Notes: a model not told the origin generated them from the letters alone. 64,000 nucleotides of DNA from Leucobacter chromiisoli (GCF_016522505.1 NZ_JAEHOH010000013.1:62001-126000), one strand, 5' to 3'. Shown: positions 33,761 to 43,385, counted from the stretch's first letter. Translations and numbers: made by a program.

Positions 33761-34231
33761 ATGAACGAGAATACGCAGAACACCCCCGACGGCATCAAGC
33801 GCCGCTCCGTCGTCAAGGCCGCCGCCTGGGCCGCCCCGGTGATCGCCACCGCGGTCGCCGTACCCGCGGTCGCAGCCACCGGTGAGCCCACCGAGGAGGC
33901 CACATACGTGTACCTCGGCGGCGACAGCGGTGCGCCCGCCGGCATCTGGAACGGGGCCAACGCCCAGGGGCGGCTCGTGGAGAACGGAGAGCTCGTTCCC
34001 GGCTATCTGCCTGCGGGCACGACCATCACGCTGACGCCGAGCCCGGAGGGCGCCACGATCAGCGTGCGCAACATGGTGGGCGTCTCGGGGTTCGAGAACC
34101 CCGATGGCAGCTGGACGCTCACCGTGCTCGCCGACACCGGTCAGGTGAGCTGGCAGCACACCCTCGATATCCCCGGGACGATTGACGGCACGACGAGCCT
34201 CACGGGCTCCGGTACGTGGAGCTTCATCTGA
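33761..34231 (+). CDS. Small Tat-exported beta-rich protein, family unrecognised
   Basis: A 156-residue secreted protein with a Tat motif KRRSVVK (Arg14-Arg15) and a hydrophobic segment ending AVAA near 39, almost the same as the signal of the 28719 protein. The mature domain of about 117 residues (TYVYLGGDSGAPAGIW, then TGSGTWSFI at the end) has Thr/Gly/Ser-rich alternating patterns suggesting a beta-sandwich. No cysteines. Function unknown; possibly a cell-surface or polymer-binding protein. A strong terminator follows, so it is a single-gene unit under the second AraC regulator. Confidence 0.72.
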   Translation: MNENTQNTPDGIKRRSVVKAAAWAAPVIATAVAVPAVAATGEPTEEATYVYLGGDSGAPAGIWNGANAQGRLVENGELVPGYLPAGTTITLTPSPEGATISVRNMVGVSGFENPDGSWTLTVLADTGQVSWQHTLDIPGTIDGTTSLTGSGTWSFI

Positions 34232-34251
34232 GCGCTCCGCGCCACGGGGTG

Positions 34252-34284
34252 AGAGCGGGGTCCGGGTTCGCCGGGCCCCGCTCT
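34252..34284 (+). terminator. 14-bp stem terminator after the second Tat protein
   Basis: The stem pairs 34252-34265 with 34271-34284 with a single G-U pair, around a GTTCG loop. It starts 21 bp after the stop and is among the strongest hairpins in the window. Confidence 0.75.
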
Positions 34285-34305
34285 TGCTCTGCCAAGATAG
34301 AAGAC

Positions 34306-35445
34306 ATGAACCCGGTCCCGAACGAGCTGCTCACGGCGACCGTGCAGGCGTTCGGCACTCCGGTGCGCGTGACCGCGCATGCCGAGGACGGGGCCGAGGC
34401 GCTTCTCGCCGAGGTGATCGCGCCCTGGAGCGATGCGGGCTTCCGTGCGGTGTCGCGGGCGGAGGGCGGCACGGCTGTGCCGAGCTCGGCCGATCCGGCC
34501 GATCCGGGGCAGGCGATCCCGGTCGTCGACCTCGGGAGCTTGAGCCGTGCCCATCTCGAACGCACGGGATCTCTGCTGAGCTCGCGGGTCACGCTGGCCG
34601 CGCTGGAGCACCACCGCGGCCGGCACCTGATGTTCCACGCCGCCGGGATCGCAAACGCCGAGGGGGCGGTCGTGGCGATCATCGGGCCCTCGGGGCGGGG
34701 GAAGACGACGACCGTTCGTCAGCTGGCGCAGACGTACGGCTACGTCAGCGACGAGACGATCACCATCACCCCCGACGATCGCGTGTTCCCCTACCGGAAG
34801 CCGTTGTCCGTGATCACCGAGGGGCACGCGGACAAGCTGCAGATCCCGCCCTCGGCATTGGGGTTGGCGCCGCTGCCGAAGACCGAGCTGCGCATCGCGG
34901 GCCTCGTACTGCTCGAGCGGGCGGCGGCGGGAACCGAGGAGTCGAGCGTCGAACCGCTGCCGCTCGCCGAGGGCCTGGTCGAACTGGTGCAGCAGACCAG
35001 CTACCTGGTCGAACTGTCGGATCCCCTGCGTCGCATCGCCGAGATCGCCGATGCGACCGGCGGGCTGCGACGACTCCGGGTGGGATCACCCGAGCGCATC
35101 GCAGGGGTTGCGGAGCACCTGTTCGAGAGCGGTGCGTGCGAGGCCTGGGAACAGGTGCTTCCGCTCGACGCCGAGTGCGGTGCGGCCCCCTATGCGGTGA
35201 CGGGCGTCGTCGACGCCATCGAGTGCGCCGAGGGAACCGCCGTGCTCACCGCCGACCGAAGGGTGCAGGTGCTCGCCGGGGTCGGGCCGGTGCTCTGGCG
35301 CGGGATCTGCGCGGGCGAGGGTTGGGACGATCTCGAAGCGCGCATACGGGCAGAGCTGGGTGATCCGCCGAGCGGAACCCTGCGCGAGGCCATTCGGGCC
35401 GCAGGTGCGGGCCTCGTCGAGGCCGGGGTGCTGCGGGAGCGCTAG
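34306..35445 (+). CDS. HprK-related kinase fused to a PqqD-like domain
   Basis: A 379-residue protein. The central part resembles HPr-kinase-type P-loop proteins, with Walker A GPSGRGKTT at 127-135 and HAAGIANAEG just before it. The last 85 residues (TGVVDAIECAEGTAVLTADR, then LREAIRAAGAGLVEAGVL) look like a PqqD winged helix, similar in layout to the separate PqqD protein at 24749. HprK-related kinase, PqqD protein and a family-5 nucleotidyltransferase recur together in exopolysaccharide loci of other bacteria; all three are here. The target of the kinase is unknown. ATG 34306 has a CAAGAT box 7 nt upstream. Confidence 0.72.
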   Translation: MNPVPNELLTATVQAFGTPVRVTAHAEDGAEALLAEVIAPWSDAGFRAVSRAEGGTAVPSSADPADPGQAIPVVDLGSLSRAHLERTGSLLSSRVTLAALEHHRGRHLMFHAAGIANAEGAVVAIIGPSGRGKTTTVRQLAQTYGYVSDETITITPDDRVFPYRKPLSVITEGHADKLQIPPSALGLAPLPKTELRIAGLVLLERAAAGTEESSVEPLPLAEGLVELVQQTSYLVELSDPLRRIAEIADATGGLRRLRVGSPERIAGVAEHLFESGACEAWEQVLPLDAECGAAPYAVTGVVDAIECAEGTAVLTADRRVQVLAGVGPVLWRGICAGEGWDDLEARIRAELGDPPSGTLREAIRAAGAGLVEAGVLRER

Positions 35446-35509
35446 CTCGTGGCGGCTGGTGATGCGACCATCTGCTTCCGGGGCCGCTCTGACGCCACCC
35501 TCGGCGGAG

Positions 35510-36280
35510 TTACTGCAGCACCTCGATGATCTCCGCCGGCTCGATGCGGCGACCCGTGTAGAAAGGCGTCTCCTCGCGCACGTGCCGACGGGCGTCGACG
35601 CCGCGCAGGGCGCGCATCATGTCGACCAGCTCGGTGAGGTCGTCGGCCTCCATGGGCAACAACCACTCGTAGTCGCCCAGTGCGAATGCGGCGACCGTGT
35701 TGGCGACCACTCCCGAGAACGCGGCACCGGTGCGCCCATGGTCGGCGAGCATGCGGCTGCGCTCGGCCGGATCGAGCAGGTACCAGTCGTTCGACCGCAC
35801 GAAGGGGTACACGGCAAGCCACTGCTTGGCGGGAACCCCGCGAACGAAGCCGGGCTGATGGGCCCGGTTGAACTCGGCTTCGCGATGCACGCCGACGGCG
35901 CCCCAGACGCGGATCAGCGGGCGGAGCAGCGCGGTGCGACGCAGCTCTCGTAGCGCCCACTGGAGGTCCTCGGCTGCAGAGCCGTGAAGCCAGAGCATGA
36001 GGTCGGCGTCGGCGCGCATGCCGCTGATGTCGTAGCAGCCGCGCAGGGTGACGTTCTCATTGCCGATCAGGCCGATGACGTCCTCGAACTCCCGCACGAC
36101 GCCCGGCACGTCGCGGCCGTCGAGCACGATCGGATGGCTCGAGCTCACCCGGAAGACCGCGAAGAGGGTGAAGTGCTGGGGTGAACCGTTCACGGCCTCG
36201 CTCTCGTTCACGCTGATTTCCTCGGCGGTCTCTGCATGCGCGGCTGCGCTGTTGGCTGAGGTGATCTCGACGGTGCTCAT
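35510..36280 (-). CDS. hemQ: Coproheme decarboxylase HemQ (ChdC)
   Basis: A 256-residue chlorite-dismutase-family protein that converts coproheme III to haem b in the Gram-positive pathway. Family landmarks: FTLFAVFRV, the YPFVRS-DWYLL segment with the catalytic tyrosine, LADHGRTG, and FALGDYEWLLPME. Residues 1-33 are a variable acidic leader. ATG 36280 is likely but AGGAG is only one base away, so the start may be further in. It appears unconnected with the surface genes around it, and no other haem genes are adjacent. Confidence 0.92.
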   Translation of the reverse strand: MSTVEITSANSAAAHAETAEEISVNESEAVNGSPQHFTLFAVFRVSSSHPIVLDGRDVPGVVREFEDVIGLIGNENVTLRGCYDISGMRADADLMLWLHGSAAEDLQWALRELRRTALLRPLIRVWGAVGVHREAEFNRAHQPGFVRGVPAKQWLAVYPFVRSNDWYLLDPAERSRMLADHGRTGAAFSGVVANTVAAFALGDYEWLLPMEADDLTELVDMMRALRGVDARRHVREETPFYTGRRIEPAEIIEVLQ

Positions 36281-36482
36281 ACTCCTAATCGTGCCTTGGG
36301 CAAGTCGCTCAAAGCAAGGCGTGCGTCGATAGCGAAGCTCAGGAACGAGTAGAACGTGAGCTCCTGGAGTCTCTGCGATGGATGGCGGCACAGATGTCAG
36401 TAGGAGCCATCATCTGAACACTGGAGCGAGGGAGGAGTCGCGAGCTATCTGCCGCCCGACCAAAGATCTACGTGGTGTAGCG

Positions 36483-36488
36483 TAATCT
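36483..36488 (+). promoter_or_regulatory. -10 box TAATCT for leaderless nucleotidyltransferase gene
   Basis: TAATCT ends 6 nt before the ATG at 36495, with no Shine-Dalgarno sequence between. Confidence 0.45.
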
Positions 36489-36494
36489 GGGCCT

Positions 36495-37382
36495 ATGGAG
36501 CGGGCTGAGGCTGTCGATTTCGACGTGGCATACACGCTGGTAGGGGAGCTCGCTCAGCGGCGACTGAACGAACATGGATTGCGTGTCCTCTTCATCAAAG
36601 GTCAGGTCCTTGCGAAGCAAGGGCTGCGTCCTCCCAAGACATCCTTGGACATAGATCTCTTGGTGCACCCGAACGATTTTGATCGAGTGCGTGACGTTCT
36701 CGGCGCAGACGGATGGTATCGAAAGGACGCGGCGGAGTTGCGCGTCGCCCATGAGAAGCACTCGGATACGCTGCTTCACTCGTACTGGCCGAACATGATC
36801 GATCTGCATCGATTCTGGCCGGGTTTCTTGGCGGAGAGGGGCCATATCTTCGACCTGCTGTGGGAGGAGAAGGAGAGGGGCTTCATCCAGAGCACACCAG
36901 TGCATACGACCGGCGCTGAGGTCAGTGCGCTGATGCTGGCATTGCACGATATCAGGAGTTCGGGCATCCCCAACCGTGAGGAGCGATTGGACGCCCTCGC
37001 CGCGCGGTGCGAGGCCAAATGGGGCGCAGAAGCGGGTGCCGTGCTTCACAGCAAGGCGAGTCTGCTCAGCGCAGTGCACACTGCGGCTCCGTTTCTGCAG
37101 CGTCTCGGAGTAAAGCCTGAGCAGGTGACGCCGAGCCCGGAATTGAAGGAGTGGCAGATGCAGCTGCGCCAACAAGGGCGTTCGGTCGAGGGCTGGTGGT
37201 GGCGTTTCAAGGAGGCGCCGCTGCGGGCCAAAATGGACGTCTTCCTTGACGCATCCGCCCTGAGGCCTGGCCAATTGCGCGCACTGAGACCCGAGACTCC
37301 GCCTGGCGTCCTCGCCTTCTGGAAAGCCTGGTTCACGCGACTTGTCGAAGCGGTGAAGTGGATTCGTGCGCGGAAGAAGTGA
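36495..37382 (+). CDS. Nucleotidyltransferase family protein (NTP_transf_5)
   Basis: A 295-residue NTP_transf_5-type protein: LFIKGQVLAKQGL followed by SLDIDLLVHPNDFDRVRDVL, which supplies the paired acidic residues of the nucleotidyltransferase core, and LIDLHRFWPG. Such proteins recur beside HprK-related kinases and PqqD proteins in polysaccharide loci; the reaction is not known. It is divergent from hemQ and convergent with the glycosyltransferase operon. Confidence 0.75.
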   Translation: MERAEAVDFDVAYTLVGELAQRRLNEHGLRVLFIKGQVLAKQGLRPPKTSLDIDLLVHPNDFDRVRDVLGADGWYRKDAAELRVAHEKHSDTLLHSYWPNMIDLHRFWPGFLAERGHIFDLLWEEKERGFIQSTPVHTTGAEVSALMLALHDIRSSGIPNREERLDALAARCEAKWGAEAGAVLHSKASLLSAVHTAAPFLQRLGVKPEQVTPSPELKEWQMQLRQQGRSVEGWWWRFKEAPLRAKMDVFLDASALRPGQLRALRPETPPGVLAFWKAWFTRLVEAVKWIRARKK

Positions 37383-37385
37383 GGG

Positions 37386-37402
37386 GGCGTCCGTAGGACG
37401 CC
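37386..37402. terminator. Hairpin between convergent surface genes
   Basis: A 7-bp stem GGCGTCC/GGACGCC with a GTA loop directly after the nucleotidyltransferase stop, between convergent genes. Confidence 0.5.
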
Positions 37403-37429
37403 GTTGAGCGACGGTTCTCCGTGAAGGGC

Positions 37430-38533
37430 TCAGGTAATGCGGCGATACACCGAGGAGTATGCCAGCTCGCGTTGGTGATCTGAGAACCGTTCCAAGGCGT
37501 ACTCGAGTATCTGCTCGGGGGACCAACGATTCTCATCTGAGATGAGTGAGACGACGGCTGAGGCAAGAGCAGCCCCAGTGCGCTGGGTCACGATGCGGGA
37601 GGCCTCGGGAGGCGTGAAATCAAGATGTCCTCCATAGCCTGCGGTGACGACCGGGAGCCCCTGGCCTAGGGCCTCGGCTATCGCAACGCCGAATGTCTCG
37701 AAACTCGTCGGGAGAATGAATACGTGCGCTTGGCGAAGTGCTTCGGGGATCTCTTCCGGGGCGACATGCCCAGGAAGTACGAGTGCTTCGCGTAGACCCA
37801 GCTGTTCTGCTTTATGCCGCATCTCATGTTCCAACGGTCCCGTACCTATCCAGGTCAAGGTGGCTGCGACTCCGAGCCGACGCAGCTCGTTCAGGGTGTC
37901 GATGGACTCTAACGGCCCCTTGTGGTGGAGCATGCTTCCGACGGCGACGAGTCTCAGAGGCGCTTCCCCTCGCGCCTCCGGCACCTGTGGGAGATGGCCG
38001 TGAGTACCGAGCGGTACATGATTCGGGATAACTTCGACCCGAGCGCCCGTATAGCGCTCGGCCGCATTCGCAAGGGTCTCCCCGACCGCTACCACGGCGT
38101 CCGGCCGGGATAGTGAGGAACGATACAGTGCGAGCCCGATGCGCTTCTTTATGGGAAGGGAGCGTCGGATCAGAGCCGACCAGTGCTCGGTATGCACCCA
38201 GGGTACACGGGGACGTGCGAGGCGGACCGGCATGAGTGCGTGCATAGCCATAGAGTGCACCGCGTCTGCCTCCTGAAGCAGCTCTCGTACTGAAGAGACT
38301 GCCTTCAGCAGGGAGACCGGATTCATAGGATCGAACCGTTGCCTGATCAACGTCGCACCGGAATCAAGTGGCATCCTCAAAGGCTCATCGGCGCCCAGAT
38401 CTCCGTGCTCCGCGAGGTGCAGGACCGTGACCTCGTGATTCGTTTGCAGCAGGTCGACGTCGCGTTTGACGAAGATACCCGCTGCGGGCTTCAGGAGACT
38501 CGGGAACCAGGGAGTGACCACCACAATTCTCAT
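37430..38533 (-). CDS. GT4-type glycosyltransferase
   Basis: A 367-residue GT-B glycosyltransferase: an N-terminal acceptor domain (RIVVVTPWFPS-KPAAGIFVKRD) and a C-terminal sugar-nucleotide domain (LRLVAVGSMLHHKG, then FILPTSFETFGVAIAEALGQG with the conserved EX7E-like pair). Cytosolic face of the membrane. Its ATG overlaps the flippase stop by 4 bp; it is the last gene of the polysaccharide operon. Confidence 0.9.
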   Translation of the reverse strand: MRIVVVTPWFPSLLKPAAGIFVKRDVDLLQTNHEVTVLHLAEHGDLGADEPLRMPLDSGATLIRQRFDPMNPVSLLKAVSSVRELLQEADAVHSMAMHALMPVRLARPRVPWVHTEHWSALIRRSLPIKKRIGLALYRSSLSRPDAVVAVGETLANAAERYTGARVEVIPNHVPLGTHGHLPQVPEARGEAPLRLVAVGSMLHHKGPLESIDTLNELRRLGVAATLTWIGTGPLEHEMRHKAEQLGLREALVLPGHVAPEEIPEALRQAHVFILPTSFETFGVAIAEALGQGLPVVTAGYGGHLDFTPPEASRIVTQRTGAALASAVVSLISDENRWSPEQILEYALERFSDHQRELAYSSVYRRIT

Positions 38534-39768
38534 TTTTTACCTACGATCCAGAATCCGTATAACCAGGTGACGATATATGTGAACGTCAGGGCCGAGTAGA
38601 TGAGCCACAGAGCGGTTGTGAGATCATGCTCGTATGAGACGGTGGCCCAGATCGCCGCACCCATTGCGCAGACGCGGAGGATGTCCAGCAGGGTCACGGC
38701 GAGCGACTGCTGCAGCACGACCAGGAATTTACTGAGGGGGCTGACGAGCAGGCGCACCCCAGCGTTGACAGCGATGATCTGAACCATGACCCCGGCGAGA
38801 TCCCAATCCGATCCGAAGGCCCACGGTACAAGAACCCCGCCCAGAGCCGATCCCCCTGCTGCTACAGCTATGCCGGCTAGGGAGAGGAGGAGGCTGAACC
38901 TCAGATAGGTCGATCTCAGGCCCCCGCCTCCTTCGCGCGTGTGTTTCGCGACCTCGGCTTCGATCACCTGTCCCACAGTCGTGCCCACGAGAGTGACGGG
39001 GATGGCAACGGCCCTCTCTGCTATTCCGAGCTGGCCTCCTGCCGCGACGCCGAAGTACGCGGTCACGAAGATGAGTGGAGCCTGCAACCCGAGAGTGTTG
39101 AGCAGTGCGGAGGGGGCGAATACAGCCGGGAACCTCCAGTACCGTCGCAAAGCGGGGCGGAGCTGACGCAGATCCGGGAACGCCGAGAGGTCGCGTGTGG
39201 AACGGACCATACTCGCGATACCCACGAGTTGACCGATCAGGCCGCCGAAGAGGAGACCTCCCGAGATCCTGCTGGGGCCGACGCCCATTGCGGCCTGTGA
39301 AGCTGTAGAGACTGAGGCGCGTAGAAAGGAGCGCCTCGCTACGAGACCGTACTGTCTCTTGCGTAAGGAAAGCTGGCTGAACAAGCCGAAGAGGGCGCCC
39401 GATAACGTGAAGGCTCCGACCCATACTGCGAGGAAGGGATACTCGTGCAGGCCGAACATCTCCAGCTCTGAGAAGACGTGCAAGCTGATCGCGAAGAGGA
39501 CGGAGACAAGAAGGGCGGAGGAGAGTGAAAGCCAGACAAGGGCGCGAACCTGATGGGTGGACGTCGGAAGCATGGCGGCCGCGTCCAGCCTGAAGGTCGC
39601 GACTGAGATGGCGACGCCCGCCAAGGCGACAATGAAGGAGTAGTGGCCGAACTCGTCAGGAGAGTACAGTCGTGACAGGACTGGCAGGCCGGCCAGGGTA
39701 ATGAACTGTCCGCCCACAGTGCCGGTCATCAGATAGACGATTCCTCGTCCGGCGCCGTGTTTTCTCAC
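38530..39768 (-). CDS. Wzx-like polysaccharide flippase
   Basis: A 412-residue MOP-superfamily membrane protein with about 12 helices. It starts RKHGAGRGIVYLMTGTVGGQ and has the LPVLSRLYSPDEFGHYSF segment typical of oligosaccharide flippases. It moves the lipid-linked repeat unit across the membrane. The start is GTG 39768; it overlaps the next glycosyltransferase gene. Confidence 0.9.
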   Translation of the reverse strand: MRKHGAGRGIVYLMTGTVGGQFITLAGLPVLSRLYSPDEFGHYSFIVALAGVAISVATFRLDAAAMLPTSTHQVRALVWLSLSSALLVSVLFAISLHVFSELEMFGLHEYPFLAVWVGAFTLSGALFGLFSQLSLRKRQYGLVARRSFLRASVSTASQAAMGVGPSRISGGLLFGGLIGQLVGIASMVRSTRDLSAFPDLRQLRPALRRYWRFPAVFAPSALLNTLGLQAPLIFVTAYFGVAAGGQLGIAERAVAIPVTLVGTTVGQVIEAEVAKHTREGGGGLRSTYLRFSLLLSLAGIAVAAGGSALGGVLVPWAFGSDWDLAGVMVQIIAVNAGVRLLVSPLSKFLVVLQQSLAVTLLDILRVCAMGAAIWATVSYEHDLTTALWLIYSALTFTYIVTWLYGFWIVGKK

Positions 39769-39801
39769 ATCAATCCTTACACCCGTGCTTCGGTTGTCCG
39801 C

Positions 39802-40932
39802 TTACGTGTTACGCCCGAGCCGGCGTTCCTCGTCGACCGGTTGCAGCAGTTCCTCGGCCACCTGGCCCGCACGGGCTTCCCAAGTATGCTCCTTGCCCAC
39901 GATCTCACATCGACGGTGCTTGGCCTGCAACAAGGACGGTTCCGCTGTCAGCCTCTCTAACAGCGCCGTCAGCGCGCCCGCGTCATAAGGGATGGCCCAG
40001 CCGATGTCGTTCTGCTCGACGAAATCTCCGGCGAGGCTCCCCTTCGTCGCGATAATGGGCTTTCCGTGGCCCAGGTACTCGTAGAGTTTCATAGGAGCTG
40101 CGAACTCGCGGTACTCCGCCGGTTCCATGAGAAGCGCACCGAGATGGGCGTCGGCGTAGAGACCCTCGAGTTCGGATCCCGATCTGTGTACGACAGTTGT
40201 GGAGTCGCCCAGAACCTCCTTGTAGAGCGGAGCGTCTTCTCGCCATTCGCTTTCCCGGGTACATATCGTGAGTCGTGCTCCGGGAGCCGCCTCCACACCC
40301 CTGACGGTCTCCTCCATGCGGTAGTAGCCGCCTGTGCCGCCCACGTAGAAGATCGATAACCCGGTGGAAGGGAAGGGCGTGTCGACCTGGTCGGAACCGG
40401 GGGGAAGCGGCGCGGCCTGCCGTTGATTTGCTCGGGGGAGGTAGCCAGCCATTCGCATTGAGGGCAAGTAGAGTTTGTCGACAGCGGTCTCGTAAGCGCG
40501 CAGGTCCGCGACATACCGTGAACGACGAATCCTTCTTTTCAGCAAGGATAATGGGCCGGCAGGACCGCTCTGGAACTGCCAGTAGATATCCCGATAGAAG
40601 AGGCCCACCGGAATCCCCGCTTCGCGGCAGAACTGCAAGAACCTCACATCTCGAGTGAAACTGGTCGCCAAAGTCAGCGGTTCTCCGAAGCCTGTAGGGG
40701 CTGTCATGGCCTCTGAATAGACAAACCCGACATTCAGACCATTCCCGATCCTGCGCTTGGTCTCTGTGATCAGTTTTCGTCGCGCGGAGTGAGTACCGGA
40801 GATCTCGACCACGTCGAAGCCGATCTCCTCGAAAGCGCGCCGCATCTTGACCGGACGGATACCGCTGGCGCTACCCGCTTGTGGGTTCAGTTCGAATGGA
40901 ACGTGAAAGATCATGATGGGGCGGTGGCTCAT
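39802..40932 (-). CDS. GT-B glycosyltransferase
   Basis: A 376-residue protein with a GT-B C-terminal half: LSIFYVGGTGGYYRMEETVRG, ALLMEPAEYREFAAPMKLYEYLGHGKPIIA. The N-terminal half begins IMIFHVPFELNPQAGSASGIRP, resembling other capsule transferases. The sugar donor cannot be inferred. It lies between the GT2 and flippase genes in the same direction. Confidence 0.8.
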   Translation of the reverse strand: MSHRPIMIFHVPFELNPQAGSASGIRPVKMRRAFEEIGFDVVEISGTHSARRKLITETKRRIGNGLNVGFVYSEAMTAPTGFGEPLTLATSFTRDVRFLQFCREAGIPVGLFYRDIYWQFQSGPAGPLSLLKRRIRRSRYVADLRAYETAVDKLYLPSMRMAGYLPRANQRQAAPLPPGSDQVDTPFPSTGLSIFYVGGTGGYYRMEETVRGVEAAPGARLTICTRESEWREDAPLYKEVLGDSTTVVHRSGSELEGLYADAHLGALLMEPAEYREFAAPMKLYEYLGHGKPIIATKGSLAGDFVEQNDIGWAIPYDAGALTALLERLTAEPSLLQAKHRRCEIVGKEHTWEARAGQVAEELLQPVDEERRLGRNT

Positions 40933-41032
40933 ATTGGTCCTAGCCGTTCGGTTCCGACGATGTTGAGACGCGAGATCTGATGCGTCTACCGGGGGTCTCC
41001 GCGGCTTCTCGAAGCGGGGTGTCCTCGGCTCT

Positions 41033-41965
41033 TCAGCGTTGCTTGGTCATGCGTTTGTTGATGAATGCTCTCGGAACGATCCCGACGAAGCCCAGGGTGA
41101 GGCATTGGATCGACGGGAACCGTCGGGCTCGAGCCATGGCGGCGAGAGACCTGAGGACCCCGGAGGGAGACCGAGCCTGAAGCGCGTATCGAAGGACCTG
41201 TCCGGCTAGGAAATCGACAAGCACTTCGGGCGCCCAAGCCCCTCTGCGCGACTCAGCCCACGCAAGTGAGGCGCGCCAGTCGGGTGCAGAGGAGATGGAG
41301 CCTTCGGAGCCGGTCCACACGATGGCCGAAGCCTGAGGGAGCTGGAGGACCGTAGCGCCCTGCCGCTCCATCCTGTCGACCCAATCCCAGTCCTGGTGCC
41401 TCGAAAGCGTCTCGTCCCATTTCACTCGCCGTGCCAACTCGGTGGAGACGATCAGTGTGATCCCGAAGATCACAGGCCGACCGACTGTAGCGCTTCGTTT
41501 GCGGAACAGATACTCGGCGTATGTCTGTGTCGCTTGCTTCACCCGTGTCGGGACCGGGGGGCTCGCCGTTCCAGTGTTGGCGTTTCGGTACACGGCTTGA
41601 GTGCCGATGACCTCAGCCCCCGTTGCCGCGAACTCAGGCATCTGAGCCGAGAGCTTCCAGGACAACCACTCGTCATCGTCGTCGAGAAGCGCGACATAGG
41701 GGTGAGTCGAATGCGCAATTCCTAAATTGCGCGCAGCGCCGGCTCGTTTACCGCCGCCGGTGTACAAGACTACGTCTGCGCCCTCCAACAGCTCCTCGTC
41801 TACTGTGCCCTCTGGCCTGTCCGCCACGACGATGACCTCTATCTGCCCTTGATAGTCCTGACGTCGTACGGAGTCGAGCGCGCGTGCGAGCTCCGGACGC
41901 CCAACTGTCGGGATCACCACGGTGACCCCGGGGTGGCTGCGGAAAGACGGTGAGGAACTGGTCAT
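41033..41965 (-). CDS. GT2 family glycosyltransferase
   Basis: A 310-residue GT-A inverting transferase: VTVVIPTVGRPELARALDSV at the N-terminus, metal-binding DDDD at 95-98 (VALLDDDDEW), and SRHQDWDWVDRM as the late catalytic region. Its ATG overlaps the polymerase stop by 4 bp, so I start it at 41965. Confidence 0.9.
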   Translation of the reverse strand: MTSSSPSFRSHPGVTVVIPTVGRPELARALDSVRRQDYQGQIEVIVVADRPEGTVDEELLEGADVVLYTGGGKRAGAARNLGIAHSTHPYVALLDDDDEWLSWKLSAQMPEFAATGAEVIGTQAVYRNANTGTASPPVPTRVKQATQTYAEYLFRKRSATVGRPVIFGITLIVSTELARRVKWDETLSRHQDWDWVDRMERQGATVLQLPQASAIVWTGSEGSISSAPDWRASLAWAESRRGAWAPEVLVDFLAGQVLRYALQARSPSGVLRSLAAMARARRFPSIQCLTLGFVGIVPRAFINKRMTKQR

Positions 41966-43263
41966 TTTTGGAGCTCGGCTAGGTTGCGACTGGTGTCCGT
42001 ATCGAGGGTGTTCTCGTAAGGAGCTGGGCGGCTGACGGACATGATCATCAGCGGGATCCAGCTGGTGCCGTCCACGGCGATGGGGTTCCACACCACTTCG
42101 AGCAAACCCAGCGTCATGATCACGATACCGAGGACGAGAGGAGTGGAGAGACCTCCCGACTGCTTGGCGGTGACGATGAGTGATTGGCTGAGCCAGAAGA
42201 ACAACAGGACAAGACCCACGATGCCGCCGGAGAATGCGATGAAGACATACAGGCTGTGAGGGAAGTGACTGGGGAGAAGGCCGAGCTGCTGGAAGTAACT
42301 CCAACGATCGATGCCTTGTCCTATCAGCGGCTCTTCTCGGAGTACACGGATTGCGCTGATCCAGACGCTTCCACGGTTGCTGAAATCCTCCGGGGAAGCT
42401 GTGAGAGCAAAGTACGATGCCGTGGAGATGAACAGCAGAGGTGTGAAGAAGAGAGTCGTCTGAGCGAGAAGCGAGGGGCCTTTGCGGCGGGGGAACTTGA
42501 AGAGCTTCTTCCCGATGGCAGCAAGTATCACCACTGCCAGGCCTGCGATCAGAGCATACTGTGCGGTGCGTGACTCGGTGGCGAGGAGCCATGCCGCGGT
42601 CAATGCCAAGAAGTGCAGAGAATTCTTCATGCCGAAGGTCGACAGGTACAGCACCAGTACCAGAGCGACCTGTTGAGACAGATAGTTCTCGGAGGTGTAG
42701 GCCCCGGTCAGCATGCCTCCGAAAGCTCCACATTTGAAGTCGTCGCAGGGCCGCCATGCCTCGCCGATGAAGGGAAGCATGAGGCCCGGAATCGTCAGGG
42801 CGAACGCTGCGACCACTGCAAGCATCTCACGGCTGATCGGGGAGCGGCGCCAGACCGCGAGTAGGGCTATCCATAGTGCTCCGGGCGCGAGCCTGATGAG
42901 CAGCTCCCCCATGCTGCTGGAGGAGGCGTTCTGCACGGTGTTCACGGCGAAGAGCCATGCCCAGAAGACGAGGATGAGGAACAGGGGGAGCAGGGAGGCT
43001 GTCGTGCTGCTTCTCAAGGGGGGAGCGGTCAACGAGACGAAGATCAGCGCAAGGAAAAGTCCCGCGTAGAGCAGCTTGAAGGCGGGCACATCGGTGAGGG
43101 CCCTCGTGTCCCCGAGCATCCCACCGGCGATGAGCGTCAGCAATGCAAGGGAGAGCCAACGGCTGTGCACATCTCGAACCAGAGCGGTGAGCTGGGGTAG
43201 GAGCTTGAAGAATGAGATCAACGAAAGCCCGGCTATGCCGAACTCAACCAGTGTGTGTGTCAT
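41962..43263 (-). CDS. Wzy-like O-antigen polymerase/ligase
   Basis: A 433-residue membrane protein with about ten to twelve helices and an extracytoplasmic loop SVWISAIRVLREEPLIGQGIDR, the Wzy_C signature. It joins repeat units on the outer face of the membrane. A 122-bp gap follows the priming transferase gene and may hold a promoter. The sequence is visibly less GC-rich than neighbours outside the cluster. Confidence 0.85.
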   Translation of the reverse strand: MTHTLVEFGIAGLSLISFFKLLPQLTALVRDVHSRWLSLALLTLIAGGMLGDTRALTDVPAFKLLYAGLFLALIFVSLTAPPLRSSTTASLLPLFLILVFWAWLFAVNTVQNASSSSMGELLIRLAPGALWIALLAVWRRSPISREMLAVVAAFALTIPGLMLPFIGEAWRPCDDFKCGAFGGMLTGAYTSENYLSQQVALVLVLYLSTFGMKNSLHFLALTAAWLLATESRTAQYALIAGLAVVILAAIGKKLFKFPRRKGPSLLAQTTLFFTPLLFISTASYFALTASPEDFSNRGSVWISAIRVLREEPLIGQGIDRWSYFQQLGLLPSHFPHSLYVFIAFSGGIVGLVLLFFWLSQSLIVTAKQSGGLSTPLVLGIVIMTLGLLEVVWNPIAVDGTSWIPLMIMSVSRPAPYENTLDTDTSRNLAELQK

Positions 43264-43385
43264 GGGGATTGCGGCTCAACGTCAACTTCTGCTCATTCGA
43301 TGGAGGACGGCTAACGAGTAGCCACTGACTGGGCGTGTATTCAAGATAATTTACCAGCGTCTGTTCACATCCAGAGGGGCAGGCA

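Noticed and set aside
24749-37382. Lasso peptide or other RiPP cluster
   Set aside because: PqqD-like and HprK-like genes suggested it, but no asparagine synthetase, transglutaminase-like protease, radical SAM enzyme or short precursor gene was found.
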